A stretch of 64,000 bases of DNA, from positions 1,240,001 to 1,304,000 of the forward strand of contig OZ246004.1 in assembly GCA_965230495.1 (NCBI GenBank), written 5' to 3'. A model generated the notes under the pieces. The model was not told the origin of the DNA. It searched no databases and worked only from the letters and a program-made list of their open reading frames with translations. Shown here piece by piece: positions 1 to 13,000 of this stretch. Source of the stretch: JACJYM01 sp965230495 (lineage in GTDB: Bacteria; Bacteroidota; Bacteroidia; Chitinophagales; Saprospiraceae). Numbering within the stretch: the stretch's first letter is position 1; every line of letters begins with the position of its first letter. The translations under genes and the position numbers were made by a program.

Positions 1-845
1 TCAAAACTTTTCTTTATAAAGGGACGAGCTAGTATATCAATATAGGTCCTTCTTCCAGAAACCATAAAAGAAGTTTTACCCTTATTAATAGGTCCCTCTA
101 AAGTTAACTTCGAAGCTACCAAGCCTACTGAAAGGTCACCATGAAATTCTTGGTTATTTCCTTCCTTAAGATTAATTTCCAAAACAGAAGATAACCTTCC
201 ACCATATCTTGCTGGAAAACCACCTTTTACCAACTTAACATCTCTAATAGCGTCAGAATTAAAAACTGAAAAGAAGCCAAATAAATGTGAAGCATTATAA
301 ACCGGAACCCCATCAAGTAATAATAAGTTCTGATCTGGGCTTCCTCCTCTGACATAAAGTCCACTCTGCCCTTCTCCTCCGGACTGAACACCGGGAAGTA
401 ATTGAAGGGCCTTTAATACATCAACCTCTCCCAATAAAGCAGGTATTTTCTTTATTTGCTTAATAGGAACATAAGCCACGCTCATTTGGGTTTCGTTTTC
501 AATCCGATGTTCTTCAGTAGCCACTACTTCTACTATATCAAGTGTATTTATTTCAAGACTTATGTTAAGCTTTTGAGAAGTTGAGCCATCAATAACTACG
601 GTCTTATTTTTATATCCAATGAAAGAGAATGTGAGTGCCAGTTCTTCTTTACTTTCTATAGTAAAACTGTAAAATCCAAAAGTATTAGAAACAGAACCTG
701 ATGAAGTTTCAGGATCAAAAACAGAGGCTCCAATCAACTTTTCTCCAGAAGAGGCATCGTCAATGTAACCGGATATAGTAATATTTTGAGAAAAAACTAC
801 ATTATGAAAAAAAGCCAACAACAAAATCGTAATAAACCGATACAT
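1..845 (-). CDS. TonB-dependent receptor, N-terminal part (cut by window edge)
   Basis: This is an open frame of 281 codons starting at an ATG (843-845) and running off the left edge. The product begins with a signal peptide (MYRFITILLLAFFHNVVFSQ). A carboxypeptidase-regulatory-like beta-sandwich follows at about residues 21-105 (ISGYIDDASSGEKLIGASV..., FSFIGYKNKTV). Then comes a TonB plug with the typical motifs LLPGVQSGGEGQSGLYVRGG, LLLDGVPVYN and FPARYGGRLSSVLEI. The family forms outer-membrane beta barrels that import large substrates using TonB energy; this architecture is the usual Bacteroidota type. The barrel lies outside the window and the substrate cannot be told. Confidence 0.9.
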   Translation of the reverse strand, partial: MYRFITILLLAFFHNVVFSQNITISGYIDDASSGEKLIGASVFDPETSSGSVSNTFGFYSFTIESKEELALTFSFIGYKNKTVVIDGSTSQKLNISLEINTLDIVEVVATEEHRIENETQMSVAYVPIKQIKKIPALLGEVDVLKALQLLPGVQSGGEGQSGLYVRGGSPDQNLLLLDGVPVYNASHLFGFFSVFNSDAIRDVKLVKGGFPARYGGRLSSVLEINLKEGNNQEFHGDLSVGLVASKLTLEGPINKGKTSFMVSGRRTYIDILARPFIKKSF

Positions 846-970
846 CAAAAATGTTTTATTAAATTATTACATATCGTAACCAAAATCTCTAAAACAACGA
901 TTCTAATTTGATACTGCTCCTTGGTAAATAATTAATTAAGAAAACAGTAACATCAGTTAAAACTCACTAA

Positions 971-1003
971 CAAAAAAAGAAAGAAGCCCGAAGACTTCTT
1001 TCT
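971..1003 (-). terminator. Rho-independent terminator of the giant secreted protein gene
   Basis: A perfect 9-bp stem pairs 978-986 with 995-1003 around an 8-base loop. On the minus strand a run of T follows directly (971-977). It lies 30 bases past the stop codon of the gene at 1033-13419. Confidence 0.8.
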
Positions 1004-1032
1004 TATATAACTTATTAATTCTAAAATCAAAC

Positions 1033-4000
1033 TTATCTAACAACTGTCACATCTCCAGCAACCTTTTCTTCAACTAGATTAAGGTTTTCATCTAAAATTA
1101 CGTACTTAATCAGATAAGCATATACTCCCTGTTCAACATCCTTTCCATTCAAAGTACCATTCCATCCATCCGTTGGACTCATTTGACCCGGTAAATTTTC
1201 CCTAGAATAAACAAGTGTTCCCCATCTATCGAAAATCTGAAGAGAAAGAATACCTTGTATATCAGGACTAGAAACGTAGAAATAATCATTGTCAGGATCA
1301 TCATTATCAGGGCTAATGATATTAGGTATGCTAATATCTACAACCTTTCTTAATGAAATTAGTACTTGATCCATTACAGTACAATTATTAGCATCTGTCA
1401 ATGTAACTGTGTAAATTGTATTGACATCAGGCATAATTGTAACGGAAGAACAGTCCTCCGGAGACTCGCAAATCACTACCGGAGCAGAAGAACCATCTTC
1501 TGGTTGTGCAGTCCATACTACATTTAGGTCTGGTATTCCATTTATATAAGTTGAAATATCCAATGTTGTTTGAGTACCGAGTTCTATTATCTGACTTGGC
1601 CCTAACTCTACTACTAATTGTTGTGGAGCATCAATAACAACATCTTCTTCAATATTACAACCCTGTCCATCCTGAATTACTACATTGTATTCTCCTGGTG
1701 GTAAATCTTCGAAAATTGTTTCATTTCCAAATGTTTGTCCACCATCTATTGAAAACATAAAGTTTCCATCGCCACCGGTTACGTTAGTTATAGAGATGCT
1801 TCCTGTATCATCAGGACAAGGAGGATCAGTATGATTAACTTCTGCTTGAGGTATGCTAGGATCTACATCAACAATAACCTGATCAACATCTGAACAACCT
1901 GTTACCGAATTAGTAACTGTCAAAGTAAATTCTCCACCATAATTCACTGTAATAGAAAGTTGATCACCTCCATCAACCGGATTTCCACTTTCATGTGTCC
2001 ACTCATAGACTAAATTATCACCAGTAACAATACCTGTTAAAGTCACCTGATTAACTGCACAAGTAATAGATTGTGCATTACCTGCATCAACAGTTGGTAT
2101 GTTGTTAACGATAACCGTAACCTCTGTAGCCTGATCCGGACAAGGATCCTGATTTGTAAACTGATATTCGAACTTGAATTCACCATTCGCATCAATACCA
2201 GTTGTTTGGAATGTTCCTGCAACTGCATCAAATATTCCAGCAGGAGAAGTAGACACATCTACCCAAGTACCTCCAGGATCTTGATCAGTTAATAAGTCCG
2301 CCAAATTAATCAAAGTATCCATTGGACATAATTCAATGGCAGACCCTACTCCACTATTTGCAGGGTTGAAAACTGTTAAAGTTACAGGGACTTCATTGAT
2401 ACAAGGAGCAGGCTGTGGGTCTGGAACCTCGTAAGTTACTGTATACATACCTGCATCCAAACCTGTAATATCCACAGTATTACCTGTTATCGTCACTTCG
2501 GTTGAAGTCCAAGTTCCTCCAGGTCTATCAGTTTCATAATCCGTCAGATCAATAACTCCCTCTGTAGAACATAGATCTGGAACATTAATCACTGGCAACG
2601 GATCACAATTAGAACAATCTATGGTGAGAGTAAATGGATAGGATCTATCTTCACATGGGGAATCACTCATCACTGTATATTCAAACGTAAACACGTCTCC
2701 AAGATTTATTCCGTCAGCTTCATCAAAAGTTACTAATCCCGGATTTGACAAGTCAATTGTCACTGGACCTCCAGTCTGTGTCCATGTTCCATTAGCATCG
2801 AACGGATCCGTAAAGTCAACAACATCATTAAAGTTAAACGTATTATTATTTCCATCTAATGTATTATTACATACTATGTCAGCATCTCTTCTCAACATAC
2901 CAATCTTCTGCTCTACCAAATGTAATTCTACACATGTGTCCTGAGGACAAAGAGCTGATGGAGGAGTTGGGTTAAAGGTATAGCATATCTCGTAATCCCC
3001 TGGCTCTCTTCCTTCTGTATCAAACATATCTCCAGGTTCTAATCCTTGCGGTAAAGCTGCATACGTAACACTCCAATCACCCGGGTCAGACCCTGCTTCT
3101 AATAAACTATTTAAATCCAACAGACCTCCCGCTTCATTACACATAGTATCCGGAGGCATCACTCCAGCATATAGACAGTTACAATCATCAATTATAACGT
3201 TTACATCAACTGCAATGGGACTACAAGGTTGATTGGCATCTACACTATACGTAAATGTGTATACGTCACCTATTGTAGCTCCTTCAAAGTCTACTGTTGC
3301 GTCAGGCTCTATTGTTACCGTAACACCTCCACTTTGACTCCATGAACCACCTGATGAATAACCTAGTTCAAGTAAACTAAACAAGTTTATCGATGTAGAG
3401 CCAACACCCGAAGCTGACGTATTACATACATGTCCATCAGGTTCTGCGACAGCTTGAGGCTGTCTTCTTATTAATATGGTAGTTGGCCACTCATCAATAC
3501 AATTACCACCAGGATCATTATCGAAGGTAAACAACAGATCATAAAGACCAGAAGGAATTCCACTTGGGTTCAAGTTACTTCCTGTAATAGAACCTACAGG
3601 CAATTGTTGATTCGGTCCTCCACTTGGAGAACTCCAAGTTCCCGTCTGATTTGTAGTATTGGAAGTAATTAATGCAGTCAAATCAAACAAAGTCATGTCT
3701 CCATTACACAATGTATCTGTCGCTAGTTCGATCTGAGGACAATTACAGTCTATAACAGTTACTACAACTATTGTAGTAGCTTCCTCACAAGGATCAGTTG
3801 CATTATTGGTCATATATGTAAATTCCATGACCTCTCCGATATTCATACTTAATGTATTAACCACAGGCAATGTTCCTCCAGCAGTAACACCCGCTGTTTG
3901 CATCCAACTACCTGGATCTGTATCCGTGGTAAGTAATGTATTAAGATCAATTTCAAAATCACCAAGATTGTTGTCTTCATTACATAAATTGATCGAATTA

Positions 4001-7000
4001 TCAGTAACTCCAGCAATTGGTGCCTGATAAACTACTATTTCTGTTGTATCGGCTGTAGGGCAATCACCTACTGGTGTATCTATTGTCCATTGAACTTGAT
4101 ATGTACCTGCAGCTATTCCATCAGCCAAAAACTCATCATTCGTTACAGTTCCTGTTTGAGGATTACCTGCTACCTCACTCCATGATCCATCATTATCATT
4201 ATTAGCATTTAAATAATTATTTAGATTCACAGGATTAACATTGTCATTACATTGATCAGGAATGGCGGTAACACCAACGTTAGGACATGGGCAATTAATT
4301 ACAATAACACTCATAGTATCTGATACATCCTCACATGGTGCTGTAGCAATATTTGTTGTGTAAACAAAATCATAAGTATCTCTGGCCTCCCCCTCGAAAC
4401 TAACATTGGTTAAATCTGTTAAATCAACTCCTGAAGTGGGTGGAGCTGTCCAAGTACCTGCATCTCCAGTTACTTGAGCAGTAAAATCCAAAATAACACC
4501 TGGAGGAATACCATTGTCAACCCTACAAACAATGACAGTATCTGTAACCATAGCACTAGGTGTCGAGCTATTTGTAACTTCCGCTGTACCAACTCCACTA
4601 CATCCAGTAGCATCTGTTACGGTAACAGAATAAGTTCCCACCTCTGATACCTCTATTTTAGAATCTGTATCCGGTAGTGCTCCACTTGGACCTTCCCATT
4701 CATACATTGCAAAACCATCACCAGCTCTTAAACTATCGGGATTCATGTCACACAATGCTACATCATTCAATTGAATATCCAAATTAGTGTCTACTGTAAT
4801 ATTGACTGCTTCAGAATCTGAACAATCCTCAGCATTAGTAACTGTAAGAGTTACTGTTCCCGCGGTTGAAACCGTACAAGAATTAGTTGTACTAATTTCT
4901 CCATCCACAGAATGTACCCAACTGTAAGTCCAATCAGGATTACTTGTTGTTTCTAAGGTAGTACTGGAACCTTCACAAAATGAAAGTGAACCGTTTATGT
5001 CAAACACTGGTGGATCATTAACCACCAATTCCCATACTTCCGTATCTGTACAACCATTGGCTTCCGTAACCGTAACACCATATGTAGTAGTAACATCTGG
5101 AGATACTAATATACTCGGGCCCGTTTGACTAGTAGACCATTCAATCAATGTGTAATCTCCATCATTAGTCACAGATATTGAAGAATTAGTAGGATCATTT
5201 GAACATCTTTCTGTATCTCCATCTAGCATCACGGGAGTACCCAGAGGAGGAGTGATTTGAAGTTCTACTGATTCTCCCACACAGCCATTTACATCAATTA
5301 CTTCAAGATAAAAACAATCATACAAATTAAGATCTACATCCTCAAATACAGTTGGATTTCCATAACCATCAACAATAAAGTTACCATCACAATCGTATAA
5401 ATTCATTACCTCCAATGCAGCACCATTTAGAGAAACAAATGTTCCTAATAAATCCACGGTTTCATCACCACATGCTACGGGGTCATTCTCTAGAAAAGTT
5501 TGTGGTGCATCAAATACACTAACTTCGACACACTCAGTTGCTTCACAATCAAAAACATCAATGACGGTAGCACATAAATTATATACTCCCGGAACGGAAG
5601 TTTCATGATCAATATGGAATGCAATATCATCTTCATCTCCAAAAAGTCCAAATGGTGAATCCCAAACAACCTGAAACGGAGCTGAGCCATTAGTAATATT
5701 TGTAACTACAGTGTACGTCGGATCTTGAGGATCATAAATACCATTTTTACAAACAAGTACAGGATCAGGTTCGAAGAAAAACTCAACATTTGGCTTCACA
5801 TCTACTTCCACTTCTCCAATACCTGAACATCCGATATTATCTGTAACGGTTACAAAATATGTAGTAGGTACAGTTGGGCAAACCTCTATTGTCGGTGTTG
5901 TTTCTCCCGTACTCCACTCATACATGTACCCCACGCCAGTTCCACCACTTGGATTAGCAGTAATATTATTACAGAACCCATCACACACGTAAGCATCAGG
6001 AATATCAACAATTAATTCCGGTTGAACACATACGATAATCTCTGTAATAGGGCCTGGACAAGTAAATACATCATCTGCTTGAACCTGTCCATAATAAGTT
6101 ACACATTCTTCTGCTCCAGAAATGTTCTCTAACATATCAGCTATAATACCTGTACCGTTAGGGAATGTATAATTGTTTTCTCCAATTATATTCGGATTAT
6201 CATCAAACCATATCTCTACCAAATAGGTAGAGAAAGGATCAGTTTCCACAAAAATATCAGTAGTACCATTATTACATATAATTTCAGGATTTGGTGTAGC
6301 AACCACATGTGGAGGAGCATTACAATCTATCATCCACGGTGGACTCAATTGTTTTTTATCTAAGAGACACTCTCCTACAGGATCTTCCCAGCATCCACCA
6401 ACACCATCAGAAAATGTCTGAAAGGAAATTTGCAGATCGTTATTCTCGAAACATTCTTCCTGACTATCAAATTCTTTTACAATCAAACACATTTCCCAAG
6501 TGATATTCACAGTGGTAGTTCCAATTCCCCATCCCTCTCCGGGGGAACAATCATTCTCACATCCTGCATTACCTCCATTAGTAACCCATGCATAACCGCT
6601 TGGCAATTGATCTCCAGGTTGCAAAGTACTAGAAGCACATGGACAAGATTCACAAAGCAAATTACATATTTGTAAATTACCATTGTCATCAGTGTATGTA
6701 CATAAGATAGGAACAGGTTCCTGAACTTCCCAATTACAATCACCACCCTCTTCATACCATTGGGCCGTCATTCCATTACCTTCAGGGGCATTGCCATCAA
6801 AATCGAACCCTTCCATATCCCATCCTGGGCCAAATGAAGGAACAAAACCTATAATCCAATCTACCCCTGTCTCTGAAGCATCATAAAAGAACTCAACTGT
6901 CATACATACCTCCATTCCTTGACAGAAAGGTCCTGCCATTAAATCTCCATCAGGATCTATTTCAACCATATTTCCATCAGCATCTGTAACCGAGGTAACT

Positions 7001-10000
7001 TCAAATTCTAGAGAAGGCTCTGCACAGTCACTACTTTCCAAATCTCCTAAACAGACAATTGCATTAATTGTAGTCGCGACACAAAGCTCGAATCCGGGAT
7101 CATCAATAGTTTGATCAACTGGTAAAGAGTTAGGCTCTACTGTTACAGCTATCCAATAGGTATCGAATTCATCTAACACTGGTTGTTGTAATAAGTCAGG
7201 AGTAGTATCATCATTGTTACAAGGTGGAGTTGCAGCTGTTGATAACTGTTCTAAATTATCACAATCATCACCACCGTATAATGTCCAAGATGCTTCCCAA
7301 GTACCATTAGGTTCGACAGTAGCAAAAATTTGAGCTGCTTCATCATCCGTTGATATTTCAAACCAAACCGTTGGCCATTGGTCAGTATCACATGGAGCTC
7401 CAGGTGATGGAGGATCTTGCGGACAAGCAAAGTCCAAGCAACTTTGCAAACATACATAGTCTAACTCGAAATTAGGATTTGTAACAGGTTCTAATTGTTG
7501 TGCTCCTGTAATATCAGCACACTCATCTGCATAGTCACATGAAGGAGTAAGTCCCTCTATCATAATATTAAAATCTCCCTCTTCCTCTCCATTTCCATCA
7601 TCTCCATCGTCAGCTTCAGAACCTACCTTAACCACAATATGAGTAATGGAAGGATCTAAACATTTTGTTCCTAGAATAAACTCTTTATCTCCGGTCCCAC
7701 ATTCCACCATAGGTGAGCCATCTGGATTTTCCGCAGGTTGAACACCTGGACAGTCACCATCAAATAAGAATAATTGAGTTCCAAAAGGTCCATCTCCAGT
7801 AAAACCGCTTACAGTAACTTTAATGGCATCAAAACTAGGATCAATAGGTATGGTATAAAATACATCTGCAAGATTCAAGTCGGGATCACAAACGTCAAAA
7901 TTAATGTCAGATTTAGTAGCACATCTAGTGGTACCCATCGTACTACCACCTACCGCAATCTCTTCGGCCGTCTCACAATTATCATTATCCGGCGCTCTAT
8001 CTACTTTTATTCTTATTGTAAACTCTCCTTCATCTCCAGTGTTACTTCCTACAACAATCTTTAGTGTTTCTCCTTGCCATGCAGTAATATCTTCATCCAA
8101 TAATTCAGGTTCATTACCTCCACTTACACATAAAGCGTTACCACTTATTGCTGTCCAAGCAGGTTCTCCACAAGCATCGTCTAAAATAGAAAACATTGGT
8201 TCATCCAAATCTATTCCTTCTACCTGAACGCTCATTTCAACGATATTTGGATCGTCAGGAATTGCTATTTCATACCAAACAGCCGGAGTAACAGAATAAT
8301 CACACCCTCCTGCAATAAATTGTTCAGGACAAGCTTTTACAGTTGTTCCTGTGATTTCAATCCATTCACAATATGGTGGAACCGTAAACGCCTCAGCCGA
8401 TCCACAGGCATCATTATCAGGTGCTGATGTTTGATCTGGAGTAACATTATCTAATGTAATATCAAAATCTCCAGCATTTGCCTCAGAAGACGCCACTTGA
8501 ATATAATATTCCTGTCCTTCAAATGCACATTCCAAAGTCTCTTCTATTACTGCATCACCACTACATGTCATGACCTGAGGAACACCAATTGCATTACAAT
8601 CACCTCCTACAAACTCTCCAATTTGTAAAGAAATATCACCTGTTATCGATAAATTATTAATAGTAATAGTAAATCCAACTACACCAGGAGGAATCTCATA
8701 TTTATACCAAACCGTATTTTCTGAATCTACAACACAGTCGTCATTGTCAAATTCATCTGAACAACCGGTTGTACTTGTAGGGCTATCCAGCGTAACTCCA
8801 TCTTCCATAGCCACAGCATCACAAGGATCATCATTCACACAACCCGAAGTTATCTCAACACAGATAGTAAAGTCACCTCCTACCTCATCCGGATCAGTAC
8901 CTACCGCTATCCAATAGCTTTCAACTTCAGGATCATTTATAGGATCTATTTCTATAGGTCCAGTCAAAGCACCATTACTTTCACCTATTGTACAAGGACC
9001 TATTTGAGTACCACCACAGGCATCAAAAACTGCAACAATTGGAGTCGCAAAGTCAGCATCCGTAATCTCTATATTAATAAATTCTCCCATTCCATCATTC
9101 GTCACCTGATACCATACCACATTATCAACTAAACCACAAGAACCTAAGTTTTCTTCACATGCATATTCATTACAATCATCCACACAAACTGGATCAGCAT
9201 CCGTTACAATTTCTCCTCCACCTGCATCATCCAAAGCTGTACTTGCATCAGCACAATCATCATTATCGGTACATGTATTTGTGATTACATTAAGGTTTAA
9301 ATCAAACTCTCCTTCAGAATCGGGCTCCGTTCCAACCATTATATAAACTGTTGTTCCTTCATCTTCACATTTAATAACATAAGGCTCTGTTTCATTTGCA
9401 AGGTCACAAACAAAATCATTAACATCTACATCTCCTAAGGCATTACAATCAGTAGCATAACCAACATCATAAGGTCCTGTCGCGGCATCAGTTGCAGTAA
9501 GTGTTATTTCTAATGCTACTTCTCCAGGGCCAAATGTATATTCAACCCAAACCTGACTTAAATTATTGTCAGCATCTCCACATCCTAGGAAGTCATAATC
9601 ATGATTTGCACATATAGTTGTTCCTATGTTAGATCCTGCTGCACCCACGATAGCATCGCATGGATCATCACCTGCCGGCGGAACGAGAGGCTTGATATTA
9701 AATGTAAATGCCCCTTCAACTGCTGCATCACTTGAAACTGCTACTAAAAATGTAGTAGTTACTCCCAAAGCTCCACCCAAATCAATAGTACCATCTGAAA
9801 TTACACAATCCCCAACTGGAGAAGGAAGTTCTCCATTAGGTCCACAATCATTATTAAATAATCCAAGTGTATAGTTTGTAGAAATATTTTCGAACTCTAA
9901 TTCCGTTGTTCCTGCAGGAACATCAAACGAATACCAAACAGTTGACTCTATATCAAAGTTACAATTCGCTCCAGAAGAATTATTTGATTCCGGACAAGCA

Positions 10001-13000
10001 TTTGTGTTATCTCCGTCAGTTATCTGTGTCCATTCACATTCAACCAGAGCTGCATACGTCAAATCCGGAGAGGTACATCCATCATTTGCAGGTTTATCAT
10101 TATTTACTTCATCAATCGTCAATTGAAAATCACCCTCTTCACTATCAATGTTTCCAACCGCAATGACAAGAATTGTATTCGGTGGAACACATTCAATTTC
10201 TAGGTCATTATTAAGAACATCGCATTCTTCATTATCAGATAATGGTGGTGTAAAACCTGCTCCCGTACAATCTGCCCATACATTAACACCTAAACTTACT
10301 GCAGCAGTACCTGTAGTTGCTGTACTAGTAATGGCAGAAATTGTAACATCTGAATAAACATTATCTGTAGTATATTCATAATATACCACATGATCTGTAG
10401 CACCTCCTGCACAAGTGAAATTAGCATCACTTGTAGCACATAAAGTAGTCCCCTCAACAGAAGTAGGTGTATTAGGTGAACCAGGAATTACTTCAGCATC
10501 CGGATTACAAATGTCATTAGCGGGAGGAACAATAGCTAATATTTCAAAATTAATATCTCCCTCTACAGTACTACTTACTGCTAAGTTATAAGTATTTCCT
10601 GGAGTTAACCCATCTGCTTGTAACACTTGATCTCCATCCGCTTGAACACAATTTCCAATTTGAGTTCCTAAATAATCATTCGCTTCAGTACAATCTGCAT
10701 CACTAAACAATCCAATGCTTGTATTTCCATCCAATCCTTGGAATTCAAATCCCACAGCGTTAGCAGGTAGTACAACTTGCATCCATACAGTTGCTTCTGC
10801 ATCAAAATTACAATTTCCATCTCCAGACTCTACACAAGCGTCAGCATTGTTAGTCATAACATCAGTCCAATCACAATCTCCATCTAATGTAATAACCACT
10901 GGATCCAAACAAAGATCATTATCCGGAATTGATGAGTTATTAGAAGTAACGGTAATGTCAAAGTCACCTTCAGATCCTTCAGGAGAACCAACAGCAATAG
11001 TTATTGTTGTTCCCGGTGCTACACATTCTATAATAATATCTCCTGTAAGAGCATCACAAAGATCACCGCTAGTCACTGTATAATCATAAGCTGTATTTGC
11101 ACAATCCTCATAAAGTTCTACTTGCAGGCCAGTAGCTGCTGTACCAATTGTATTTGTATTATCCGTAAAACTAAAAGTAAGGTCCGTACTTTTTGTATTA
11201 GTATTATCATATTCATAAGTATAATACACTACATGATCATCAGTTGTATTCAACGAACAAAAACCAACATCATGGGGAGTTGCACAACCTGTTGTACCAT
11301 CTTGTAAGGTTGCATCCGTCAAGGCAATTGCATTAACGCAATCATCGTTAGCAGGAGGAACAATAGCTAATATTTCAAAGTTAATATCTCCCTCTACAGT
11401 ACTACTTACTGCCAGATTATAAGTGCTTCCTGCTACTAAGCCGTCACCTACTAGAACTTCATCTCCATCAGTTTGAACACATGGGCCAATTTGAGCACCT
11501 AAATAATCATTTGCTTCAGTACAATCTGTATCAACAAAAAAACCAATACTTGTATTTCCATCCAATCCCTGAAATTCAAAACCTATAGCATTAGCAGACA
11601 TCACTACCTGCATCCAAACTGTTGCCTCAGCATCGAAATCACAATTTCCATCTCCAGACTCTACACAAGCCCCTGAATTATTTGTCATTGCATCTGTCCA
11701 ATCACAATCTCCATCCAATGTAATTACAACAGGATCTAAACATAAATCATTACTTGGAATAGATGTATCGTCTGATGTTACGGTAATCTCAAAATCTCCT
11801 TCCATTCCATCCGTAGAACCAAGTGCGATAGTAATAGTAGTTCCTGGTGCTACACATTCAATAGTAACATTTCCTGCCAGAACATCACATAAATCACCAC
11901 TTGTTACAGAATACATGTATGGAGTATTCGCACAATCTTCATAAAGTTCAATTAAAATATCTCCTGCATCATTAGTACCACCTGGAGTAGTAACACTAAA
12001 TGTCAAATCAGTACTTTTTGTATTTGTATTATCGTACTCATAAGTATAATATACTACGTGATCATCGGTTGTATTCAATGTACAAAAAGCAGCATCATGG
12101 GGAGTTGCACATGAGGTGGTTCCTGCTTCAGCTGTAGCATCAGTTAAAGCAATTGCACTAGCACAATCGTCATTAGAGGGCAAGGAAGGATTTGCTTGAA
12201 CAGTAAAATCTCCTCCATCAAAAACCAATATATAATAAGTAGTAGTTGGATCATCACTAATTCCTGTCAATGCAGCATCACCCTCACAACCCAATTGCGT
12301 AAGAGTTGTACAATCAGGTCCGGTAAATACTTCAAAGGATGAACCTGTAATATCAAATAAATCAACCTGACCATTTACATCAAAAGTATACCAAACTCCA
12401 GCAGTCGGATTATTAGTATAATCAAATCCCGTACATGTGGCCTCGGTGTCAGGACATGCTGCTGCATTGCCCGTTCCTGTTAAACTATTAGAACAGGTAA
12501 GGTCAGTTAAAACGGAAGCCTCTCCACAAGTTTCGTTGGCTATTCCATTATCCAGTTCAGTAAATGTAAATGTAAATTCACCATGAGCTGGAGTTACATT
12601 ATCTCCCACCTCAATATAAACTACATCACCAGGTTGTAAACAACTTACATTAGGTGAAGTGGAACTATATACATCAGGATTAGCACAATCATTTACACGA
12701 ACTTGCGTAACCATCACAGCATCCAGTGATTGACCGTTTGTAGCGTCACCTGCCACAGTTATATCTAAATCTTCAAGATTTCCGGTCCCATCATAAGTAT
12801 AACTATACCATACCAAATGATCACTAGCACAAAAATTATTACCAGAATCGCCACTTGTTACTGTAATTGCTCCCAAGCAATCATCATTGGTAGGAGCTCC
12901 AGGAGCAGAAGAGACTGTGATATCATACATCCCTTCAGTTCCTGAACCATCAGTTGCTACCTGAATAAGATAGGTCGTTCCTGCCGCAAGACATACTGTT

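Noticed and set aside
10507..12180. CRISPR or satellite array
   Set aside because: The repeats are 831 bp, coding and in frame; no short repeat-spacer pattern was seen here or elsewhere in the window.
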